The notes under the pieces were generated by a model, which did not search any database, was not told where the DNA came from, and saw nothing but the letters and a program-made list of their open reading frames with translations. A program made the translations under genes and the position numbers. Below, in pieces: positions 8,828 to 16,842 of a stretch of DNA of 64,000 nucleotides (positions are counted from its first letter, which is position 1; each line of letters opens with the position of its first letter). The stretch comes from Streptomyces sp. NRRL S-1022 (GTDB lineage: Bacteria > Actinomycetota > Actinomycetes > Streptomycetales > Streptomycetaceae). The stretch is from NCBI RefSeq assembly GCF_000720135.1, contig NZ_JOIU01000001.1, positions 248,001-312,000 of the forward strand, in the 5' to 3' direction.

Positions 8828-9426
8828 TCAGACGGAGTACGGGCGGGCGCCCCTGGCGTCGCGCAGAGCGTGCGCCCACCAGGTGAGCTGGTCGAGCATC
8901 GCCTTGGCGGCGGCGTCGCAGCCGGGATCGGTCGGCTTGCCGTCGGCGCCGAAGATCTCGCCGTAGTTGTGGAAGCTGACGGTGTCGCGGATGGTGACGG
9001 CGTGCAGTTCCGCGAGGACCACGCGGAGCTGTTCGACGGCCCGCAGCCCGCCGGCCAGGCCGCCGTACGAGACGAAGCCGACCGGCTTGGCGTGCCACTG
9101 CTCGTTGTCCAGTCGATCGCGTTCTTCAGCGGCGCCGGGAAGCTGTGGTTGTACTCGGGGGTGACGATCACGAAGCCGTCGGCCTCGGCGAGCCGCGGCG
9201 ACACCGCGCCGAGCTGCGCGACGACCTCGTCGGAAGGGGTCTGACCGAAGGCGGGTAAGACCGTCGGCAGCGGTGTCGCCACCAGGTCCACCAGGTCGGC
9301 CGTCATGTCCTCGCGCTGGGCGATGTGCTCGGTGATCCAGTCGGCGACGACGGGACCGAAGCGCCCGTCCCGCGTACTGCCGATGATCACCGCGATCCGC
9401 AGCGGGCCGCCGGTCACGTCAGCCAT
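8828..9426 (-). pseudogene. NADPH-dependent FMN reductase, frameshifted
   Basis: Starts at ATG 9426 with a GAGG site. The first 105 residues are a clear flavodoxin-like FMN reductase: AVIIGSTRDGRFG (phosphate-binding loop), then TPEYNHSFPAPLKNAIDW (flavin contact). At about 9110 the frame is lost: after AIDW the expected DNEQWHAKPVGFVSYGG continues only in another frame, consistent with a few bases deleted. The natural C-terminus RDARGARPYSV and stop follow at 8828. If real, the lesion inactivates the enzyme; if a sequencing error, this is the first gene of the operon with the DHA2 exporter and OYE. Divergent from the TetR gene at 9544. Confidence 0.85.
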
Positions 9427-9442
9427 GGGAAACCTCAGCGTG

Positions 9443-9515
9443 TGTGTACACAGTATCTTCCGCGTACAACGTACAAATCCCTGTGTACCTTGTCCACTCC
9501 TGATACGGTGTACGC
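9443..9515. promoter_or_regulatory. Cluster of GTAC-centred repeats in the TetR/FMN-reductase intergenic region
   Basis: The 117-bp gap between divergent genes contains the palindrome TGTGTACACA (9443-9452) and further GTAC-core sites: GCGTACAACGTACAA near 9463-9477, GTGTACC near 9483 and GGTGTACG near 9507. Several overlapping half-sites are typical of a TetR operator region controlling both directions. The exact operator cannot be fixed by eye. Confidence 0.5.
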
Positions 9516-9543
9516 AGCACCGGTCGGCGGAAGGAACCTGGAG

Positions 9544-10281
9544 ATGGCCTCCCGGCAGAGACAGGTACAGACCGAGGAACGGGACCACGTCTCCGTGTGG
9601 GAACGCCTCGAACGCCCGGCACCGGCACCCCGCACCACGCTCACGCCGCAGCGCATCGCGAAGGCCGCGGTGGGTATCGCCGACGCCGAGGGACTGGACG
9701 CGGTCACCATGCGCCGCCTGGCCACCGAACTCGGCGTGGCTCCGATGGCCGCCTACCGCTACGTCACAGGCAAGGACGAACTCCTTGAGCTCATGGTCGA
9801 CTTCGTCTACGGCGAACTCGACCTGCCGGACGGCACCGAGGGCTGGCGCACGACCATGCGGACGCTGGCCCTGCGCATCCGTGAGGTGCTGCTGCGCCAC
9901 TCCTGGGTGACCCGGGTGACCTGGTGCGCCCCCACGCCGAACCAGCTCGCCGTGCCGGAGGCCGCGCTGACCGCGCTCGACGGCCTCGGCCTCGACGCGG
10001 ACACCGCCATGGCCGTCTACGGCACCGTGACCGCGTACGTGCACGGCGCCGTCGACTCGGAGGTCGGCCTCACCCAACTGCTGCGCGTGCGCGGCTGGGC
10101 CAGCCGCGAGGAGGCCCGCTCGGGACTCGCCTCGCAGATGGCCTGGCTCATGAGCACCGGCCGCTTCCCGATGTACGCGCGCTACATCGGCGAGGCCGAC
10201 CGCAAGGACGACCTGCTGTGGCAGTTCGAGACCGGGCTCGACTGCGTCCTCGACGGCATCGCGGCCCGCCTTCCGGTCTGA
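9544..10281 (+). CDS. TetR-family regulator with TetR_C-type effector domain
   Basis: 245 residues from ATG 9544, with a GGAAGG site upstream. An N-terminal arm (residues 1-35) precedes the HTH: LTPQRIAKAAVGIADAEGLDAVTMRRLATELGVAPMAAYRYV, closest to the tetracycline-repressor-like subgroup with a long C-terminal effector domain. The gene is divergent from the FMN reductase/DHA2 exporter/OYE genes and most likely represses them through the GTAC-centred sites between. A strong stem-loop follows 38 bp after the stop. The inducer is unknown, but its neighbours suggest an electrophilic or aromatic compound. Confidence 0.9.
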   Translation: MASRQRQVQTEERDHVSVWERLERPAPAPRTTLTPQRIAKAAVGIADAEGLDAVTMRRLATELGVAPMAAYRYVTGKDELLELMVDFVYGELDLPDGTEGWRTTMRTLALRIREVLLRHSWVTRVTWCAPTPNQLAVPEAALTALDGLGLDADTAMAVYGTVTAYVHGAVDSEVGLTQLLRVRGWASREEARSGLASQMAWLMSTGRFPMYARYIGEADRKDDLLWQFETGLDCVLDGIAARLPV

Positions 10282-10319
10282 CCACGTCTCCGGAACAGCA
10301 CACTCAGAAAAAAGAGAAG

Positions 10320-10350
10320 GCCCGCTACAGAGCAATTACATGTAGCGGGC
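10320..10350 (+). terminator. Stem-loop terminator after the TetR gene
   Basis: GCCCGCTACA, an 11-base loop, then TGTAGCGGGC: a perfect 10-bp stem 38 bp after the TetR stop. No long U-run follows, as is common in Streptomyces. Confidence 0.7.
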
Positions 10351-10416
10351 TTCCGCTTGTCCGTACCCGAATCCGCGAATTAGGTTCGCCCCACTGAGCG
10401 ACGGTGGGGGCAAGGT

Positions 10417-10635
10417 GTGGATAAGCCGGGTACAGGGCCCAGCCGGGGCAAGCCGGTTCATCCGGACTGCGAGAAGAGGGCGCAGGCGCTCACGAAGGAA
10501 CGGCGGGCGGCCAAGGAGAAGGAACAGGCGGCCAAGCCGAAGCGTCCGTCGCTGGTGGAGGAGAATCGGCGGCTGTTCGCGGAGCAGGACCGCATCCGTG
10601 AACTGCGGCGCCAGCGGAACCAGCCGAAGAAGTAA
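10417..10635 (+). CDS. Small highly charged hypothetical protein
   Basis: 72 residues from GTG 10417 (GGGGGCAAGG just upstream). It is rich in Lys, Arg and Glu with a long predicted helix (residues about 19-66, heptad-like Ala/Leu/Glu spacing) and no Trp or Tyr; it could be a short coiled coil. Two things argue that it is a real gene: it lies between two strong hairpins, and reading frame GC bias is normal. No family was recognised and no function is proposed. Confidence 0.5.
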   Translation: MDKPGTGPSRGKPVHPDCEKRAQALTKERRAAKEKEQAAKPKRPSLVEENRRLFAEQDRIRELRRQRNQPKK

Positions 10636-10644
10636 GCCAGGAGC

Positions 10645-10678
10645 GCGGGGGCCCCGTCAGATCTGACGGGGCCCCCGC
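10645..10678. terminator. 34-bp perfect palindrome, bidirectional terminator
   Basis: GCGGGGGCCCCGTCAGA followed immediately by its exact reverse complement (dyad centre AGATCT). It lies 10 bp after the stop of the small charged ORF and 33 bp after the ancestral stop of the interrupted NB-ARC gene on the other strand, so it can end both convergent transcripts. Confidence 0.75.
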
Positions 10679-10711
10679 TGCACACGCGACGCAGGTCCAC
10701 GTCCGCTCGTC

Positions 10712-10763
10712 CTACAGCACCTTGACCAGGGCGTTCTCCTCCCAGCCGTCGCCTTCCTCTAAG
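10712..10763 (-). pseudogene. 3' tail of the NB-ARC gene, cut off by the IS5 insertion
   Basis: On the minus strand this reads LEEGDGWEENALVKVL and then TAG at 10712. When the IS5 element and one copy of the CTAAG direct repeat are removed, it joins the upstream NB-ARC reading frame in phase at LHDL. It is therefore the original C-terminal end of that protein rather than a separate gene. Confidence 0.6.
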
Positions 10764-11626
10764 ACCGTGTCCTACGTGGTGAGGCGGACGAGGCGTTTGT
10801 AGCAGCAGAGGGCGGCGGCGAGTCCGAGAAAGGCCAGCTAGTTACGGGGATTGCGCTCGTAGCGTGGGCTGAGTCTGCGGTAGCCAGACAGCCACGACAT
10901 CGTCCGCTCGATCACCCACCTGCGACGCCCCAACCGTTCGCTGGACTCGATGCCTTTGCGGGCGATCCGGGCTCCGATGCGCTTGCCGCGTAACCATTTA
11001 CGCAGGTCCGGGCGGTCGTAGGCTTTGTCGGCGTGGAGGCGCTGGGACTTGAAGTACCGGCCGCGATGGGGATCGTGTCTCGTTTGGTGACCTAGCACCA
11101 TGGGCTTCAGTCCCTGGCTGTCATGGGTGTTGCCGGCCGAGATGCCGACGACCAGGGGCAGTCCGTTCGCGTCCGACAGGACGTGCATCTTGGAACCCGG
11201 CTTGCCCCGGTCCACGGGGCTCTGACCTGCGTGTTCGCCCCTTTTTTGGCCCTGACGTGGGCGGTGTCGAGGACGACGCGGGTGACGTCGGTGAGGCCGG
11301 CGTCGTCGAGCCGGTGCAGCACGGCCTCGTACAAGCGGCCCCAGACGCCGGCTCTCGACCAAATCAGGAAACGGCGGTGAGCGGTCGACTTCGATACGCC
11401 GAAGCAGGGCGGCAGGGCCCGCCAGGCACAACCACTGACCAGCACGTAGATGATCGCCGCGAACAGCGTCTCATCAGGCGTGTCCTGCATCCCGCCACCC
11501 TGAGGCCGCACCTTCGACGGCGGGATCAGCGGCTTCGCGATCTCCCACAACCCGTCCGGAACAATCCAACTCCATGTACCCCGCCCCATACCGAGGTCAA
11601 CGAGGCCTCACCACGTAGGACACGCC
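10764..11626 (-). mobile_element. IS5-family insertion sequence (IS427-like, two-frame transposase)
   Basis: An 863-bp element with perfect 18-bp inverted repeats: GTGTCCTACGTGGTGAGG at 10767-10784 and its complement at 11606-11623. It is flanked by a 5-bp direct repeat CTAAG (10759-10763 and 11627-11631), so it inserted as a unit and has not rearranged. It interrupts an NB-ARC gene. The two-frame transposase layout and size fit the IS427 subgroup. Confidence 0.88.
10771..11589 (-). pseudogene. IS5-family transposase, orfA/orfB with frameshift signal and a premature stop
   Basis: orfA starts at ATG 11589 (DUF4096-like N-terminus, LIPPSKVRPQGGG, then SGCAWRALPPCFGVSKSTAHRRF). The first catalytic Asp is in VVLDTAHVRAKKG. 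At 11238-11247 the minus strand has A6G4, a classical slippery site for -1 frameshifting. orfB then supplies SPVDRGKPGSKMHVLSDANG (second Asp) and RRWVIERTMSWLSGYRRLSPRYERNP (Glu). The natural C-terminus (YLAFLGLAAALCCYKRLVRLTT) is cut by TAG at 10838, probably from a TAC Tyr codon. The catalytic residues precede the stop, so loss of activity is likely but not certain. Confidence 0.85.
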
Positions 11627-12641
11627 CTAAGTCATGCAGGGTCCAGCAGCCCCGCAGGCTGCCGGGCGCAACCAGGTGGGCGCGGATCAGGGCGTCGAGC
11701 CTCCGCCGCGGCAGAGTGCCGGCGCCGGACAGCACGGTGATCGTCTCGTCGCTCGTTTCCGAACCCGGTGCGAGCGCCAGGAGTCGGAGCAGCCGCGCGG
11801 GCTCCGAACCGAGGCGGCGATACGACAGGTCGAAGCAGGACCGCACGCCTCGTTCGCCATCGTCCAGGTGATCGAGGAGTGTGGCGGAATCGGCCAGTTC
11901 CGCGACGAGTTCTGCCACCGGTTTTCCCGGATCGGAGATCAGTAGAGCGGCCGCGCTCTGCAGCGCCAGGGGCAGCCGGCCGCACAACTCGCACAGTTGC
12001 CGGGCGGCCCCTGGAGCGACCAGGACGCGTCGGTCGGCGGGGGCCGCCGCGCGCAGCGCGCCGTGCAGGACGTCCCGGGCCGCCTCCGGCCGCAGGACGT
12101 CCAGATGTAGCAGGTGGGCACCGAGCTGGGACAGGGTGTCACGCGAGGTGACGAGCACCCGATGCGTGGTGTGGCCAGGCAGCAGTGGTCTCACCTGGCC
12201 GGGATGTGAGGCGTTGTCCACCACGATCAGCACGCGGCCGCGCGTACGAGCCCGCTCGGCCAGGACCGAGCGGTAGAGCCCGGCACGCTCGTCCAGTGTG
12301 CCCGGTACATGCGCGGCCGCCACGCCCAGGGCGCGCAGGAGGGCCTCCAGGAGTTGTTCGGGCCCGGCAGGTGTCTCGTCGTAGCCGTGACAGTCGACGA
12401 ACAGCGCGCCACCCGGGAACCAGCCTCGTTCTCTGGCCGTGTGAGCGGCCCTCACGGTCAGAGCTGTCTTGCCCACACCCCCCAGCCCTGCCACCGCAGT
12501 GACCGGGACCGCGGATCGGCCGGCGTCGGCGGGAGCCAGGTCCGTCAGCAGCGAGCCGAGTTCGTCGTCACGCCCGGTGAACCGCTCCACCCCGGAATAT
12601 CCCGCTCGTGAAATCGATCCGGTCCCCGCCGTATGCGTCAC
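11627..12641 (-). pseudogene. NB-ARC (STAND) ATPase, interrupted at its 3' end by IS5
   Basis: Begins at GTG 12641 directly after an in-frame TGA. It has an N-terminal FTGRDDEL (typical FxGRxxEL entry of AfsR/SARP-like NB-ARC proteins), Walker A GLGGVGKT (residues 52-59), Walker B VLIVVDNA, an SRDTLSQLGA sensor loop, GRLPLALQSAA (GxPLAL), and winged-helix FDLSYRRL. It ends at CWTLHDL where the IS5 element sits. Joined in phase to the 17-codon tail beyond the element, it would give about 355 residues, short for the family because no TPR or effector domain follows. It may be a truncated relative of SARP-NB-ARC regulators. Through-reading into the IS adds about 35 unrelated residues. Confidence 0.75.
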
Positions 12642-13297
12642 CGCTCACACGGCCATCTTGCCCCGAAAGGTAAGCGCCCGACAGGTACCGAGAGCCAGGT
12701 CCGCTGACCCCCACCGCGGGACACCGCGCCTATCCGCGCGTGCCCACTTAACCTCGGTCGCGGACTCGGCGCCGGGGCACGTCGTTAGGGGCTGTCCCGT
12801 CGTAGTGACTGCGTCGGGCTGTTGCCTGGTGGCGCCGACACCAGTTGGACCAGTGCAGCAACCTGGTCGCGGTCACGGTTAGTGGGCTGAAGACGGCGGC
12901 GAGTAGCTGGCAGATTTCCAGAAGCCCAACTCCGCCTCCATCGGCCGCTGTCGTTCACATCGTCGGCCAGCCGCCAGCGGGCACTGACAAGCAGTCTGAA
13001 CGTGTCATTGGGCCGGATAGCTCACCGTCTACCTGAGGTCCTTCGAGGACGACGTTCGGCTTACTGCCCGGGAGGAGAACCCGAGGTAGGCGGCACCCGC
13101 CAGGAAGATGACGACCCGGCACCCCGAAGCCGACAACGTCTCCGCGCCGTCGAACCTGTCGTGCCACGCTCCACCTCTTCTCGATGCCCCGCACCAACAG
13201 TGCGGGGCATCCTGGCTTGAGCGGCTCAGGCGCCAGAGCCGATGTTCGTCACCTGGCGAGCTTCGGGCCGACGAGCAGCGGGCGGCTCACCGTCGTT
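12642..13297. other. No convincing gene; one hairpin
   Basis: Open frames here lack family features and ribosome sites. The only clear structure is the hairpin at 13183-13211 described separately. Confidence 0.5.
13183..13211 (-). terminator. GC-rich hairpin downstream of the small secreted protein gene
   Basis: GATGCCCCGCAC, loop CAACA, GTGCGGGGCATC: a perfect 12-bp stem located 87 bp beyond the stop of the minus-strand secreted-protein gene. It has no U-run but fits a Streptomyces-type terminator. Confidence 0.6.
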
Positions 13298-13651
13298 TCA
13301 GGAGAAGACGACGGAACGCAGGAGGAGGCGTTCGGATGCTTGCGCACCTGGACGCAGCGTGTAGTAGGTCCCGCCCTCGCAGTCGGCGCTGAGGAAGACA
13401 GTCGCCGTGGCGTCCGTCAGATTCCTGGGTGCCCGGCTGGGAGAGCCAGGCTCGGAGGCCGGTCCTTGCAGGTTGATGCATTCGCCGCTGGGCGGGTTGT
13501 TCAGGAAGCCGACGGCGTCGTAGCCCTCGGTGGTGGTGTAGGTGTAGCGGAACTGGCCGGTTGCCGCAGAGGCCGGGCCGGAGGCGGCCACAACGAGCGC
13601 GACCGTGCTGCAGACAGCGCCGACGGCCGTCGTGACGGAGTAACGATTCAC
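13298..13651 (-). CDS. Small secreted protein, unknown function
   Basis: 117 residues from GTG 13651 with a GAGAGAG site upstream. A clean Sec signal peptide occupies about residues 1-29 (NRYSV, hydrophobic stretch TTAVGAVCSTVALVVAASG, ending PASAA). The mature part, about 88 residues, is beta-rich with two Cys (GECINLQG and SADCEGGTYYTL) that could form one disulfide, and a TYYTLRPGA end. This layout recurs in small exported Streptomyces proteins and superficially resembles I36-type inhibitors, but no catalytic or inhibitory motif is certain. It stands alone with a downstream hairpin. Confidence 0.7.
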   Translation of the reverse strand: MNRYSVTTAVGAVCSTVALVVAASGPASAATGQFRYTYTTTEGYDAVGFLNNPPSGECINLQGPASEPGSPSRAPRNLTDATATVFLSADCEGGTYYTLRPGAQASERLLLRSVVFS

Positions 13652-14217
13652 AATGATCTCTCTCTGCTGGGTACAGGACAGTGCGGGTATTGCCCCGACC
13701 GGGAAGGCCATAGGCGCGTTGTCCCCCGGACGGGGATGCCGAATCGGTTCGGCTTCCGTCAGTTGGCACACCGTCAGGTCATGCCCGGGACGCGTGTGCT
13801 GATGGCCCGCCCGTCTGTCGGTGGCCGCCGCTGCCCAGCAGGCGGCCGTTCTTGCGTCCGGCGCCGGCGCAAGACATGAAAACGCCCCCTGGAGGATCCC
13901 TCTATGTCGTGGCGCGGAGACGCCGCGCGAAACGGCGTCGTCCCTCATGGCCTGCACCGCAGAGCACGGCGCAGGCCGACAGGGGCGTGCGGTCGGCCGG
14001 CTCGGCGCCTCAGTCGGAAGCCAGCAGGCTCCGCAGGCTGGGTCTGCTGGGTCCTGAGGCCGACGTTTTCCCTCGTTGATGCGGAGCGCTGCCGTACCTG
14101 GGTCCTTTGGGTCCTTGGGCCGCGCCCACGGGTTGTGCCGGGGGAGTGGTCCCGGCCCGCCGGGATCCGGCGATACCGTGGTGAGACCCGCCCGTTGCGC
14201 GCCTTACGGAGCCTACG
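13652..14217. other. Gene-free; short G/T-rich direct repeats
   Basis: No credible coding frame. Between about 14035 and 14130 the words CTGGGTCCT and TGGGTCCTT recur several times on the plus strand. No promoter can be named with confidence. Confidence 0.4.
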
Positions 14218-14451
14218 ATGAGCGATCAGCCGGTCCCTTGCGTCACCGCCCGGCAGCAGCTGGACCCTGCGGTCGCCGACGCGGTCCGTGCGTATGCCGC
14301 CCGTACCCGGGCCGCCGCCGACAAGTTCGCCGGCGTCCTGGAGGACATCGCCGCCAACGGTCTGCCCATGGTGGAGGTGTGCACGCCGTGGGAGGAGCTG
14401 CGCGAGGCCCACCTCGCCCGCCTCGCCCGCCAGCGCCCGGCCGTCGCCTGA
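14218..14451 (+). CDS. Small hypothetical protein
   Basis: 77 residues from ATG 14218 with ACGGAG upstream. Predicted mostly helical: LDPAVADAVRAYAARTRAAADKFAGVLEDIAANG, then PMVEVCTPWEELREAHLARLARQ. Its stop overlaps the next start as ATGA, so the two are probably translated together. The pair resembles the small accessory genes of Streptomyces plasmids and integrative elements, but no family was recognised. Confidence 0.55.
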   Translation: MSDQPVPCVTARQQLDPAVADAVRAYAARTRAAADKFAGVLEDIAANGLPMVEVCTPWEELREAHLARLARQRPAVA

Positions 14452-14724
14452 TGACCCCACCTCACGGCCCGCGCCGCGCCCGGATCGCCCGCTCCGACTC
14501 CGCCGCCAAGCAACTGGAAAACATCACCCATGAGGCGCAGCTCCACGCCCTGGACCGCGCCCTGGTCGTCGTCTTCGTCGACCCCGACGCCGGCGAGCCC
14601 ATCCCCGGCGACACCGCCGGCCCCCAGCTGCGCCAGTACACCGACGAACTCGAAGCCGTACGGATCCCTGTACTTCGCCACCGCGCTGCGCACCGTCGTA
14701 GTCGTCGCCTACTCCGAGGTCTAA
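14451..14724 (+). pseudogene. Small hypothetical protein with a probable frameshift
   Basis: Starts at ATG 14451, overlapping the previous stop. The first 72 residues (SDSAAKQLENITHEAQLHALDRALVVVFVDPDAG, then LRQYTDELEAVR) are followed near 14668 by loss of frame. The plausible C-terminal helix LYFATALRTVVVVAYSEV and a stop at 14724 lie in another frame. A one-base indel explains this. Small, unknown function, coupled to the upstream ORF. Confidence 0.4.
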
Positions 14725-14866
14725 CCCATCCAGACCCCAGACCTTCACCTGTTACACCCCGCAGGTCACAAGGAACGTCTGGTCCTCGCGAGCCGGGTGC
14801 AGCAGAGTCCGTTCCCTGACGCAGCGCGGCATTGCACGCCCGGCTGGCTGGACACGGCTGCTGTTC

Positions 14867-15189
14867 ATGCACAGCTCCAGCGGCAGCACCAGCGCTCCGG
14901 CGGGCGTCTCAGAACCCAGCCCCGACCCGGCCGACGAAGACGCAGCCAAAGAGCGCGCCGCCCTGTGCGAGGCGGCCGTCGCCCACTGCAGCGCGGCACA
15001 GCATTGCGGCCGCGGCGAGGTGGGGGCATCTGTCGGTGGTGGTAGGCCGAGTCGTCGTAGGGAGGACGTCGGCCGACGACGCGCCCGCCTCCTACTGCCT
15101 CTACCTACACCACCTCGCCCACGGCGACGTCCACGCCGCCGCACTGTGGCAGGCCCAGATCAGCGCGTACGCACGAGGAGAAGGGCCTG
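14867..15189 (+). pseudogene. Decayed fragment of a hypothetical protein
   Basis: Coding-like composition is split between two frames: DPADEDAAKERAALCEAAVAHC near 14920-15000 and DAPASYCLYLHHLAHGDVHAAAL near 15080-15160. No start, family or function can be assigned. Confidence 0.25.
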
Positions 15190-15231
15190 CTTCTCACCGG
15201 AAGCCCGAACGCAGCCGGTGAGGAGCAGGTG

Positions 15232-15663
15232 TCAGGGGGTGTGCTCACGCAGTGTGGGCAGGTGGGCGAGGAACACCTGACGCTCGCGCAAGTGCTCCAG
15301 CACGCGCGCGTAGGAGTCGTCGTCGGTGGTGAGGGCAGCCCGGGCGATGGCGAGGACGCCGTGGGCGTAGCCCTGCGCCGCGTACCTGCAGGCCGCTGTG
15401 AATCCGGGCCGCCGGGTGAGGGGGAGCGGCTGCCCTATGTCGGCGAACGAGCTGAAAGCGACCTGCCAGCCCATGCGCGTCGCGTATGAGGTGATCAGTC
15501 CGAGGTCCGCGTGTCGCTCAGCGCCGGGCTGTGCGAGCACGTACGGGACGACGCACAGCGGGCGGCCCTGGCGGATCGCCGCAGCGGCGATCTGGCCCAT
15601 GTACTCCGTGCGCAGCACTTCGAGTCGGGTGGCGCGGGCCTGGGGGTTGAGCGGTGTCAGCAC
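15232..15663 (-). CDS. Serine-recombinase-like (catalytic-domain relative) hypothetical protein
   Basis: 143 residues from GTG 15663 (AAGGG seven bases upstream). The middle looks like a degenerate resolvase N-terminal fold: ITSYATRMGWQVAFSSFADIG, TRRPGF, AAQGYAHGVLAIARAALTTDDDSYARVLEHL, then a final strand ending FLAHLP. The N-terminal YxRxS catalytic motif of true serine recombinases is absent, so it is probably not an active recombinase. Similar proteins occur singly in Streptomyces accessory DNA. It lies next to true resolvase remnants (15.9-16.7 kb), which may or may not be coincidence. Confidence 0.5.
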   Translation of the reverse strand: MLTPLNPQARATRLEVLRTEYMGQIAAAAIRQGRPLCVVPYVLAQPGAERHADLGLITSYATRMGWQVAFSSFADIGQPLPLTRRPGFTAACRYAAQGYAHGVLAIARAALTTDDDSYARVLEHLRERQVFLAHLPTLREHTP

Positions 15664-15939
15664 ATCAATCCCTTGGGGTTGTGGCCTGTCACGGAGGGGG
15701 GAGGTTTCTCGGCGGCAGGAGCCGGGACCGCGCGCGACGGGACGGTCGTCCACCCGCGCGCGGGGATCAGGAGATGGTGCTCAGGACGGAGCCGAGCAGC
15801 GTCTCGTGCGGTGCGGGGCCGGCACGAACTGATCGAGGAGCTCGCGCAGCGCCGTGGGCGGGACGAGCCGGTCACCACGGCAGGGACGCAGCGAGTACGG
15901 GCCGGGCGGCTCCGTCATCGTCATCGTCGGCAGAGCGAT

Positions 15940-16420
15940 GTGGTACGGCCGGCCGAGACACACGGCGTGGCGGTGCGCCGACGACCTTGGGACGCCCGCC
16001 ATGCCGGCCGCGCTCGCGGGCGGACGCCTGGCCCTCCAGGGACTTCTCCCGGATGTCTCGCGTTCGGACTCCGCCATGCCGGCGAAGAACGCGAACAGGG
16101 CGGCGCCGTGCCCGGACGGGTCGTACACCCCCCTGAAGGGGGCCGGTGAGGAGTTCGAGCTGGATGTCGTGGTGGCGCAAGTCCTCGGCGATGGTGAGCA
16201 GTTCGGCGGCGCCGCGGCCAAGGCGCTTCATTTCGTGCACTGTGAAGATCACCCGCTGGTGCGGGACGGCCTTCTTGATGGTGCGGGCGAAGTCCATCGC
16301 CTTGACGAACTCCGGCCTCACTTTGACCCGGGTGCTGACCTTCTCCGAGAAGACCGGATCACAGCCCGCCTCTTCCAGAGCGTCGAGCTGGCTCTGGAGC
16401 TCTTGCTGAGCGGCGGAGTT
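15940..16420 (-). pseudogene. Serine resolvase catalytic domain, frameshifted
   Basis: Reads QELQSQLDALEEAGCDPVFSEKVS near the start, then RPEFVKAMDFARTIKK, IFTVHEMKRLGRGAAELL and LLTGPLQG, the middle of a resolvase/invertase catalytic domain. After a frame change comes VYDPSGHGAALFAFFAGMAESERE, then another change into EKSLEGQASARERGRHGGRP. The N-terminal Ser segment is lost at the junction with the upstream resolvase fragment. It is dead. Confidence 0.75.
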
Positions 16421-16740
16421 CCTGCAGGTCGGGGATGTGGTCGTAGAGGGTGCCGGGGCTGACACCGAGGATCTTGGCGATCGAGGTGATCGAGTTATAG
16501 GCATTGGGCAGCATGTCGCGGGCGGCGCGGATGATTTCGGGGGTGGCCACGGTGGGCCGACCGCCGACCCGGCCGCGGGCGCGTGCGGCGTCCAAGCTCT
16601 CGCGGGTGCCGGAAACGATCAGCTCGCGGATGAACTCGGCGAGCGCGGCGAAGACGTGGAAGATGAGCCGGCTGCCGGGGTGGTGGTGCCCAGGCGCTCG
16701 TGCAGCGAGCAGAACCCGGGTGGCCCCTGGGCATCGACGC
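16421..16740 (-). pseudogene. Serine resolvase C-terminal fragment
   Basis: In phase from about 16660 downward: LIFHVFAALAEFIREL, GTRESLDAARARGRVGGRP, then the HTH ITSIAKILGVSPGTLYDHIPDL. This is the E-helix and DNA-binding domain of a Tn3-type resolvase. A SLHERLGTTTP segment just upstream is in a different frame. The fragment runs directly into the catalytic domain of a second resolvase, so the two are fused head to tail. Confidence 0.75.
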
Positions 16741-16820
16741 GGGCCAACGGGATCGGCCTCGGATCACCGGGTTTCCCGGATCTGATCTTGGAGTGCACAC
16801 AGATCTCTTGCCATAACTGG

Positions 16821-16833
16821 TTTGCAATGCAAA
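16821..16833. promoter_or_regulatory. 13-bp palindrome before the membrane-protein gene
   Basis: TTTGCA-A-TGCAAA lies 9 bp before the start codon, just after a possible promoter (TTGGAG, 18 bp, CATAAC). It could be the operator of the regulator encoded by the second gene of the pair. Confidence 0.45.
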
Positions 16834-16842
16834 GCTGACGGC

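Noticed and set aside
14035..14130. Recurring CTGGGTCCT words as a possible CRISPR-like array
   Set aside because: Spacing is irregular, there are no spacers of constant length, and no cas gene is near.
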